From positions 14,694,823 through 14,758,822 of the forward strand of contig CM034242.1 in assembly GCA_019916065.1 (NCBI GenBank): DNA of 64,000 bases. Direction: 5' to 3'. The notes under the pieces are model-generated. The model did not search any database and was not told where the DNA came from. It saw nothing but the letters and a program-made list of their open reading frames with translations. This DNA comes from Vitellaria paradoxa. Lineage: Eukaryota; Streptophyta; Magnoliopsida; Ericales; Sapotaceae. Positions 49,846 through 58,035 of the stretch are shown one piece after another (the stretch's first letter is position 1; every line of letters begins with the position of its first letter). A program made the translations under genes and the position numbers.

Positions 49846-52800
49846 TTTTCCAAATCGCATAGTGGATGAGCGACACGAATAACATGCGGTATTTTGTTTG
49901 GTCTAAAAATGACTAAATATTAAAACAAAGGCTAAATTAGAACTCTCTCTATAATATTGGTCAAATCAATTATTTAAATACAACTCGTTTGACTGTATTA
50001 CATTAAGTATTTATATAATATTAATTCTAAACCCTAACTGGAATCCAATGATGCTAATTACACAAAATCAAGAAGTTAGCAAAATAGAGAAATTTGACTT
50101 AAGCAAGTTTGGATACTAAAATAAAGAAAATGAAATACCTGTTCCAACTTTTTATTGTTCCTTTTGTCTAACCAGACATGTGAATGGAAATTGGAAGGTA
50201 CAGTGTGCATTCCATTCCATCCTACGCACATATCCCAAACATTGCCTTGAAATTAAATATTTAGTATTCAAATATATTTTATGTTTTGATAATTGAATTA
50301 ATTATTCATGTGCATTCCAAATGAGATTGTGGGTGACTCATCTCTTCTGGACATGCTATCATTTCTTTATTCTGCTTCACCATTTGCGGCATGTAAATTG
50401 AAGTATTAAGCTGATGCATGGCGTTTACAGGCATTACTGCCAACCTGATCTGTTAATGCTACAATATATATATATACAGATCTATATTTATATGATAAAT
50501 ACACACATGTATGAGTGATATGCTTGTTTGTATTGGTGGGCCTTTTGGCTCATGATGTATGTAATAATACACACATTCCATCTCTGAGACTTATCTTCTA
50601 AAATCATTTCTGCAGGCAGAGTTTCAGAATGTTACTGATTCAGTATCTAAATTTGGGAAGGCTGCATGCTTGTCAGCTTCTCTCTCTTGGACTCCCCAAA
50701 TAGTTGAAAGCCAGCAATTGAGTTTTGTTCTTGGTTTCAATTCGAATATAACGCAACTCAATTCGGCCAAGGTAGATTAAATTCGTAAGTCTCACTCTTT
50801 ATTATTGTCCAGTGCATATTGTTGTTGCTAACATATAAAATTGGGAGAGGGGGAGAAAAGAGGAACAGCTCCGTGTAGGAGGGAACTGACTGAGTTTTTT
50901 GTGTCTGAGAGTTTGTGTGTGTGAGTGAGAGAGAGAGAGAGAGAGAGATAGAGAGAGAGATGAAACACTAGGTTATTTAATTGGAAGATAGAACTTAAGT
51001 TGAATTCATTGATTATGTGCTCTTAAGATTAGATATCTGCTCATTTTACTCTTTATAACCGTGTTAATTTTTATCCTATATACATATGGTAGCAACAGAC
51101 AGGATTGTTGGTCTATGCACTTTGCTTCTGAAAAAATGTTTTACCTGTAGTTGAGTTTTTGTATAGAAGTCTTAAATACCATAAACATCTTCAGTGAAAA
51201 TTTCTGTTCATTATGTACTACTAGATAAGCATTTGTTCTCAGGGTCCCATGGAATGTATTCTGCTGCTTGAAGTTCATAAATGCAGAATCATCACTGGGA
51301 TGATGCAGATATATGTGGATCTCTGTGAAACATGTTTTGGCTAATGAGGTGATAGATCTCTGCAGGTTTGGGAGTTTGATCAGGACCATCAAAGATGGGT
51401 TCCGGTAGCAGAGTTAGCTTCACTGGAGGACAAGGGTGACCCGGTTTATGCGGTTGCATGGGCAGCAAATATTGGCAGGTACATTTCATCTATTTTCTGA
51501 TCTAAATGCATTTTTTATGTAGTATACATCTGAACCTTCTAATATTAGATGCTTCATTAATGAAACTTCTTACTACTTCCAGAAGTGCTGGCAAAGATAA
51601 ATTATGGATACTTCTCTTTGTAGCATAGTTTATTGGGCAAGTTTTGCTTCAGCTTGCCATCACCCTAATATGTTAGTTGAAGATTAAATAATAAAAAACA
51701 GTTTTAAGGATTACCGTTGTTTAAGTTGACTCTACATAATTGTCTTTTAGGCCATACGAGGTGATAGCTATTGCAACTCACAAGGGGATAGCAATATGGC
51801 ATCTTGGATTGAATCCTGATCTTGATGGAAGGCTTTCTATTGAGAAGGTTGCATCGCTCGATTGTCACAAAATCCAGGTAGTAGCACTAATACCAAAGGG
51901 GCTTAGGCTTGCGCCTGAAACTTTATTCTTATATTATCTAAAGGGACAATTTCATAATTTAGATGGCATATTTTTGGTAACGATATTGCTAGAGCAAAAT
52001 TTGATCGAGCTAGAGCATGTTTAATGTTCTTTTCTATTGTTGACAAAATTACCCTCCTAACTTTCCAAAACTCAAATTCTCTCTTAAATATTTTTCATCC
52101 TCATCTCTTCATTTATTTCGCTCCCCCAAATAACTGTCTCAAGAGTCACATGGAACCAAACCGTCCTCTCCCACAATTCTGTTGCTGGATTTGGCCACTA
52201 ATTTTGGAGTTTTGAGGTGCTCATATAAAAAATTTTAAAAAATGAATAAACAAATTAATTAAGTAGAATAAATATAAAGTCTCGTGAGCATATATCATGT
52301 ATATATATAGAGGACAGTGATAGCCCTCTTTGTGAGGATGGGTATATCAACGGACAAGACTGGTTATTACCGATAGTGAACATTGGTTGGATGGTAAAGC
52401 AACTTTTGCCACAAATTGCAAAAAACACGAAGGAAGCTAAAGATACAATGCAAGTGTGTGTCAGAGTTCATTTGCTTTGTCATTGGTCAAGCATCGGAGA
52501 AGTGCAAGAAAGAGAGGATGAAGACAGTGATTGGCAATGATGTTTGTTGGGCCCTCGAACTCGGGGATTTGATGACTATGCAGGGCATTGAAAAGGTATT
52601 GCACAGATATGGGTTTTGTGTTATGGAGATTTAATAGTATCAAATTGAGAAGATGTGGACGTATGGGAAGGTGCGTAGTGGCAGGAATCTGGCGACAGAA
52701 TTATTGGAGAGGAAGATTTGGTTCCATAGAGTCTGAGAAGTTTTTTCCAGGAGAAAGAAAGAAATAAAGAGATGAGGATGAGAGATTTAAGATAAAGAAT

Positions 52801-53271
52801 CTGAGTTTTGAAAAGATAGGTGGGTAGTTTTGTCAATAATTAAAAGAACATTAAATGTGCACTGGCTCTCTCAAATTTTTCTTTTTGTGTTTTCACTGTC
52901 TGTTCCTTTGCACGTGTGTTCAAACCCTGCCTAGGAACTCATTTGAAGCTTCATGAGATGATTATGTTATTTGTGTATGACTTAAAAAAAAAAAAAAATG
53001 GAAATGTCACCACTGGTTTCATATTTGTCAATGCTCTCTCTCTCTCTCTCTCTCTCTCTTCATTTTCTGTGTGCAGGGGTGTTTAAAAGACGAAATTTTC
53101 ATTATATGTTTATGACGAATCTTACATGTGGGTGATTAGGTTTGGCAAATGGAATGGGACATGAGCGGAATGACACTAGCAACCACTGGAAGCGATGGCG
53201 TGGTGAGGTTGTGGCAGTCTAACTTAAATGGTGTTTGGCAGGAGCAGGCGGCTTTTGAACCCACCACCTAG
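37728..53271 (+). CDS. SEH1: Nucleoporin SEH1 (WD40 protein), eight exons
   Basis: Exons 37728-37886, 44705-44816, 45178-45278, 45356-45433, 50616-50771, 51366-51478, 51751-51877 and 53140-53271 join in frame (978 nt, 325 residues, stop TAG 53269-53271), all with GT/AG borders. The product follows plant SEH1 throughout: N-terminal TLDSGTICSAWN, YGDAVACIFADGTLSLWEE, AAYSDGHVKVYELLDPLELK, WEFDQDHQRWVPVAELA, PYEVIAIATHKGIAIWHLGL, VWQMEWDMSGMTLATTGSDG, and C-terminal RLWQSNLNG. SEH1 is a beta-propeller subunit of the nuclear pore Y complex (outer ring) and, in other eukaryotes, of the SEA/GATOR2 complex at the vacuole or lysosome. The length equals that of the family. A (TA)n run at 37699-37714 lies in the leader. 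Introns 1, 4 and 7 are enlarged by transposons. The gene appears intact. Confidence 0.95.
38189..38395. repeat. MULE terminal inverted repeat, left
   Basis: Shared landmarks with the complement of the right copy: GGGAAAAATACA, CCAAGTTCCAATTT / CCAAGTCCCAATTT, GAAATGAAGCCA, GTGACTTCAA / ATGACTTCAA and AATACATCAGAA. Confidence 0.88.
39302..39690. repeat. Dispersed repeat, copy 1 (nested in the MULE)
   Basis: Homologous in the same orientation to 61182-61582. The shared stretches include ATTATTTTATCATTTTTCTT, AAATTATAAAATCTT and TATCCGTGTCC-like phrases near the end. Type unknown; no coding capacity. Confidence 0.7.
40690..43411 (-). pseudogene. MuDR-type MULE transposase, decayed
   Basis: Minus strand, in order. 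An N-terminal PB1-like region with an acidic linker is at 43411-42965. A MuDR DNA-binding block follows at 42816-42541 (FKVGMKFSFAATFREAMKAY, CKEGCH). A linker is at 42507-42262. The transposase core starts at 42236-41850 with PIIGADGCHLKG, which contains the first catalytic Asp. Its distal part is at 41584-41336 (NNLCESFNNAIV). A SWIM zinc finger lies near 41130-41060 (C-A-C ... C-M-H), and a Lys/Arg-rich tail near 40900-40700. An approximately 120-bp tandem duplication (41573-41810) interrupts the core, and several stops and frameshifts are present. Confidence 0.87.
41573..41810. repeat. Tandem duplication inside the MULE transposase (about 120 bp, two copies)
   Basis: Each copy starts CACATCTTTCAAAAC, passes through CTCACACAGAATCTGTGTT and ends near GGAACTA. 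The copies differ at about every sixth to tenth base, so the duplication is not recent. Confidence 0.85.
43955..44158. repeat. MULE terminal inverted repeat, right
   Basis: The inverted partner of 38189-38395. It ends ...TTTTTTTCCC directly before the TTTACATAA target duplication. Confidence 0.88.
45898..46960 (-). pseudogene. LINE ORF2 fragment: endonuclease and EN-RT linker
   Basis: The longest open part (46311-45898, 137 codons) matches the region between endonuclease and reverse transcriptase in plant L1-type LINEs, with SRMIWPKEGDRNTKFFHRMT. Upstream on the minus strand, an APE-type endonuclease can be followed through several frames to about 46960. Frameshifts and stops make it non-functional. 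Confidence 0.83.
47890..48830. mobile_element. hAT-type MITE nested in the LINE
   Basis: The left end TAGGGTTGCACA and right end (complement TAGGGGTGTGCA) are inverted. The flanks are imperfect 8-bp repeats ACCAGGGT (47882-47889) and ATCAGGAT (48831-48838), matching at 6 of 8 positions. The subterminal parts are rich in TTCGGTTTTGG and GAACCGAA phrases on both sides. It splits the LINE ORF1/linker region, so it is younger than the LINE. Confidence 0.75.
49803..49842. repeat. (TC)n microsatellite at the LINE 5' edge
   Basis: An uninterrupted CT run of 40 bases. It lies where the LINE 5' end appears to stop. Other CT/GA runs occur in this gene at about 50925-50960 and 53036-53060. Confidence 0.95.
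51994..52881. mobile_element. Pack-MULE-like inverted-repeat element in SEH1 intron 7
   Basis: About 207 bp at the left (51994-52200) matches the reverse complement of about 210 bp at the right (52672-52881). Shared stretches are AAAATTTGA, TTTAATGTTCTTTT, TTGACAAAA.TACCC.CCTA, TCATCCTCATCTCTT, ATGGAACCAAA and CAATTCTGT/TAATTCTGT. Between the arms lies a broken NF-YB gene copy. Long inverted repeats enclosing a host gene fragment are the Pack-MULE layout. I could not find a 9-bp target duplication, so the superfamily is inferred and the outer ends may be off by some bases. Confidence 0.72.
52310..52634 (+). pseudogene. NF-YB transcription factor copy (NF-YB5-like), frameshifted
   Basis: It reads, with one frame change near 52460, through QDWLLPIVNIGWMVKQLLPQ, AKNTKEAKDTMQ, CVSEFICFVIGQASEKCKKE and KTVIGNDVCWAL, ending KVLHRY. 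This covers almost the whole histone-fold of NF-YB, the CCAAT-box subunit, and CWA...HRY resembles NF-YB5. Further small indels replace the GFDDYAG region by GDLMTMQG. The usual Arg and Asn of the first helix (RLLPIANVGRIMK) are partly changed. The copy is intronless, in the sense direction of SEH1, and enclosed by the inverted repeats of a mobile element. Confidence 0.85.
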
Positions 53272-53721
53272 TTGCCGCCCACTTGTTCCCCCATCAGAAA
53301 AATTGGTGAGACTGATGGTTGCGGTTTCATGTAAATCTATTTGGCAGAGACTAGATAGATAATAGCCTGAAATAATTTGACTAAATGCCAGAAGTTTTCC
53401 GGTAGCTACTTTTTTTTTTTTTGGGGGGGGGGGGGGGGAGTTCTCCCTGGGCAGTTGATTGAAGTACAATAGTCATTTTGGTTGTCTTATTAGGCGCTGT
53501 ACCCAAAAAGGTTTATGATTAATTACTGAATTCTAAGATATCAATTTATCATCTTCTAAATGGCAGTGAATTTTTCTTTCAGTCAGTACACGGGTTGTTA
53601 AAAAAACCTTAAATTTTGAAAGGTTATGTGATCTTACAGTTACCCGAGAAAAGAGGAGGATGTTGAATCAAAAGAAGACAGTTTGAATTTTACTGTAGCA
53701 TGTTGTGGGGAGTGGAGGTGT
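53272..53721. other. SEH1 3' flank
   Basis: Contains the probable SEH1 3' untranslated region and a T10/G15-like homopolymer block near 53408-53440. No further gene is seen. Confidence 0.5.
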
Positions 53722-53741
53722 GGCTGGAGTTTGGAGTTCTT

Positions 53742-53999
53742 CTGGGGTCGGAGAGAAATTCGCAGTCGCTATCTATGGGTGCGCACTGGGTGAAGTCCGT
53801 CCCGTTACCTTAGCTGGCAAAGAATCACAAGGAGGTAAACTAGTTTAAGCAAGCCTTAACTGACCTCTTAGCCGAGAAGGCTGTTAGATGGCTCTTCATA
53901 ATTAGAGGAAGGACTACCCCCAAGAGAAGTCGAACCCGGGAATTATTGGTCCCAGGCCTTTTAGTCTGCCATTCAAACCAACTCGACTGTCCCTTTCGG
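53742..53999 (-). mobile_element. tRNA-derived SINE with 20-bp target duplication
   Basis: Flanked by identical 20-bp direct repeats starting GGCTGGAGTTTGG (53722-53741 and 54000-54019). On the minus strand it starts near CCCGAAAGGGACAGTCGAG, carries AATGGCAGACTAAAAGGCC and a polymerase III B-box-like GGGTTCGACTTC (complement of 53926-53937), and ends with ATAGCGACTGCGAATTTC-like text, as in Au-type plant SINEs. About 258 bp, no coding capacity. The perfect TSD suggests a fairly young insertion. Confidence 0.88.
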
Positions 54000-54119
54000 G
54001 GCTGGAGTTTGGAGTTCTTATAATTTGAAAAGACGGGTATGCTTGGAATATTCTATTAAATGTCTTTAAAATCTTGAAACATTAAAAAAAAGTTCACGGG
54101 TTGTTGCGTGACGCCGTCA

Positions 54120-55395
54120 ATTTTTTTTTATATTTATATATTTATATGTTTATATTTTATATTTTTATTATCATTTTTTTAAATGAAAAGTAAAATTACA
54201 TTTGAAAATATAATTTTGTTTATAATTATTAATTTTTTATTTTCATAAAATATCTAGTTTTACTAGTTTTTTTAAAAAATTAAGTGAATTTAATAATTAT
54301 ATTTTATATTAATTTAATTTAATTAGATTATTTGCTAAAAACAATTAAATAAAATATAAGTATTAAGTCATTTAACTTAGTAAACATAAAATATATTAAT
54401 TATAATTTAATTATATAATTCACTAAAAATAATTGAATAAAATATATTTCATAATAACTTAAGTAATTTAATTACGATATTTATTAAAAATAATTTAATA
54501 ATATATATTTCTTATTAATCAAATTAACTAATTTAATTTAATTATTTATTAGAAATAAATTAATAATATATATTACATATTAATTTAATTATTTTAATTT
54601 AATTATATTATTTATTAAAAGTAATTTTAGTTTAATAAAATATTTGAATAAAATAATTTATTTTAATATAATATAACAAAAATGGATAAATTATTAAAAT
54701 TGACAAATTGTTTGCAATAGAAAAAAGAGTGAAAATATATTTTTTTGTTTAAATTTTCAGTTCTTAGAAACAAAAAAGTAAACAGATTTAATAAATATAT
54801 TTTTGTTGTCAGTTTACAAAATTTTAAAAATATAAACAGAAAACAAAGAATAAAAACGTTACCCAACAAGGTCTTAAGGTCCGTTATTAAAGATGTTTTT
54901 TTCTATTTATATTTAATTGTTTATATTTTTTGATTTTTTTATTATCATTTTCTAAAAAAAATTAAAATTATGTTTAAAAATGTAATTTTGTTTATAGTAA
55001 TTAATTTTTATTTTAATAAAAAATTTAACTTTATTAATTTTAATAAAATATATTTCATATTAGTTAAATTAAATTAATTAATAGTTGTTTAAATTAAATT
55101 AAATTAATTATATTTATTAAAAATAGTTTTAGTTTAATAAAATATTTAGATAAAATAATTTATTTTAGTATGATGTAACAAAAATTGACTAAGTGTTAAA
55201 ATTGACAAAATATTTTTAACAAAAAAAAAAAGTGAAGACATTTTTCTTATTACATTTTTTTGTTTAAATTATTAGTTTTTTGCAAACAAAAAAATGAAAT
55301 TTGATTTAACAAGCATATTTTTGTCGTCAGTTTACAAGAATTTAAAAACATAAATAAAAAATAATAAATATAAACATTACCAAATGAGACATTGA
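54120..55395. repeat. Pair of AT-rich MITE-like repeats, two diverged copies in tandem
   Basis: Copy 1 (about 54120-54885) and copy 2 (about 54890-55395) share TTATTATCATTTTTT, GTAATTTTGTTTATA, ATTGACAAA, AAACAAAAAA and GTCAGTTTACAA in the same order, each ending near ACGTTACC / ACATTACC. The same family, in opposite orientation, fills the GNAT pseudogene intron (11901-12933). Confidence 0.6.
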
Positions 55396-55903
55396 CAACC
55401 CGTTGTTTTTATTACATTTATATTTTACTTCTTAATTAATCTACTACTTGAATTAGTTAGACGTTTAATATGTATTTTTATAGAATAACTCTTACCCATT
55501 TTTTTACCATTTATTCCTCCTAATTACTCAAGAAAAAAAAATAGAGTTAGAATGTTAGTTAATTAATAAAAAAAAAAATAGAGTTAAAATAGGAGGGATA
55601 ATGTAGAGATAGAATTGGAACAGGAAACAATGTGTGAGGAAAAAAATAATAAGATAGAAAAGAGAGTTAGAAATGCATACAAATTATCGGAATTTTTTTT
55701 TTAATTGGAAAGTTGTCATGGTTCCTTGGTTTTCTATATTCTAATCCTTAAGGAAGTCTTTGGCTTCTTGGTTTTCTATATCCTGGTCCTTTTCCCAAAT
55801 TATTGTACAAATTTTCAATTATATGACTCTAAACGTGGTTTGTTTCCTTTAAATTGAAATTCATAGTTTCCTACTTCTAAAACTCTTCAATTATTCACTT
55901 TAT

Positions 55904-57245
55904 GGGTTTGTTTGGAGTGATAAAAAATGAGATAAAATGAGATAAGATGTGATTTGGGAAAATTTTTTTGCGTTTGGTGCACACATCTCAAACCTCGTTT
56001 TTTGGAGATGAATAGTTAGATTCCCCTTCTGACATGTTAGATTTCCGTTTGGACGAATTCAAAATTTTGGGCAATCATGGTTTCTTTGTACTACAATTTG
56101 TTCAAAACGGATTGTAGAAACCGATTGGACAGAAGTTGGTTGCGCGAATCCGTCAGAACGGTTTCTACAATCCGTTGGAATGGTTTCGACGACCTTACAA
56201 AAAATAGTCAAAGTGAGTATCATTTGGTAGCTTGAGAGTCTATGGTGAGAATGGTGAAAAAATTTTTACTATTTGATTAACCGAATTTTAGTTATCGACT
56301 TTTTTTTGAAAGGTATTGAACTTTTTTTTTTTGAATTTTGAGAAGACGAAATTTACATATTTTAAATACATTAGAAATTATATTAAAATACAAATAAAAA
56401 ATGTTTAAAAATAATTAGGCTATTTTTCTCATATAATAATTTTTAATATTTTTAAAATTTTAAAAATATAAAAAATTCCTCAATATTTATTAGGCCTGCA
56501 AGTAATTATTTTTCTAAATTTGAGTTTTTAATTTAAATTGATTACATTGACTATATTTATTTTATTTTATAGAGCACAATATAAGATTAATAATAATATT
56601 TTTAATTTGAGTTATTTTTATGAAACCAATAAAAAATATTATCAAATTCTATGTTGTGTTCTCTATATTTACTATTCTAATTTTTCTATTTTTACAAATC
56701 TTTGAATAAAATTAATCTTGAAAGTAATTTTTTTTTTATAAATTTTAATTCCAAATTTAAATTTTTTTCTCTCTTATTTTCTTTTATTTCAATCTTACGT
56801 GGCACGCTCCTCTATTATTTGCTCCTCTTCTCTTTTCTTTTTTCATTTACAAAATTTATATTTTTTTAATCCTACATTGTTAGATTGCTATAATTTACCC
56901 TTTTTTTTTGGCATATATAAGACCAGTTGTGGCACATAATTTTAATAAATGTAGATGAACTCATAGGTTTTTATAAGGAACTCACTTGTTTATAAATTCA
57001 ATATAATAGTAAAATTCTCATATGTTTGTACCTTTACACACTAGCAATTTTTAGTATTTACCAAACATATAAAAAGTTATTAAAAATTACTAATAATTTT
57101 TATTTATTTTACCGAATAACTAAAAGTTATCAAAAATTATTAAAAATTTTTATTTATTTTACCAAACACACTAAAAGTTTAACTTACTAACTTTTACTAA
57201 AAAAGTACCAAAAGTTAGCTGAAAATTAGACATCCAAACGAGATC
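55904..57245. mobile_element. MITE-like element with TAT flanks
   Basis: The left end GGGTTTGTTTGGAGTG and right end CATCCAAACGAGATC (complement GATCTCGTTTGGATG) are imperfect inverted repeats. TAT lies directly outside both (55901-55903, 57246-57248). It contains GGATTGTAGAAACCG and CGGTTTCTACAATCC arms around 56110-56175, an internal palindrome, and otherwise AT-rich DNA. Boundaries are tentative. Confidence 0.4.
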
Positions 57246-58035
57246 TATGTTATAAGTTAGCCGAATCGAGTAATAGATTGTTTAAAATTAATTTAAAAAT
57301 TTTATTAAATTTTAAATTATTAATTTTTTATGTTAAATTCTAAACAAAAAAATTCAAGTAATTTAATTATTTAATACATTTAATTTATCAAACTAAGTTT
57401 GAATCGAGTTGAAGTAAAATTGAGCTCGTGGTATAAATTATATTTAAACTTAAATTAACTTCATAAAAATAATTTCAAACTAATTTTTAACAATGTGAGT
57501 TTAGCTTTAATTATTTGGTTATTAAGTAATGCAGGTCAACAATAAGTGTAATAATTCAAGTGAAGTCATTGAATTAAAATTTAATAGTTCAACAAAATTT
57601 TTAATTTAATAATTTAAATATAAATTATTAAATTAAAATTTAACGATTTAAATTTTTATTTAAAAATGCGTAAATATACTCAGGTGGATGAATTTTAATC
57701 TAACAATTAAAGACTCGTTTAGAATAAGAAAAAGTGAGATAAATTGAGAATTCGTAATACGTGCAATAAAAAAAATTAATATGATATAAAATTAACAGAA
57801 ATTAATAAAATTTTTTTGTTATTTTTTTTTAAACGAACCCTAAGAGAGTTGTCACCGACAGTAAATCAGCCACCCGAAGTATTGGCTATCTTGCCTTGGT
57901 CATATAGTCAATATAGCCTGTTGATAACTTTTGACTTTCTCGGGAGAAATAACGTCCATTTACGGCCATTGCTTTGCTTCCTCTAGTGTGCAGTAGCGCT
58001 TGAAGGGGAAAGAAGTTAAGAGACTTCTCTGCTCA

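Noticed and set aside
58000..58035. Upstream in-frame TTG extension of the DUF3593 gene
   Set aside because: No ATG is available between the in-frame stop at 57994 and 58036; plant nuclear genes rarely start with TTG.
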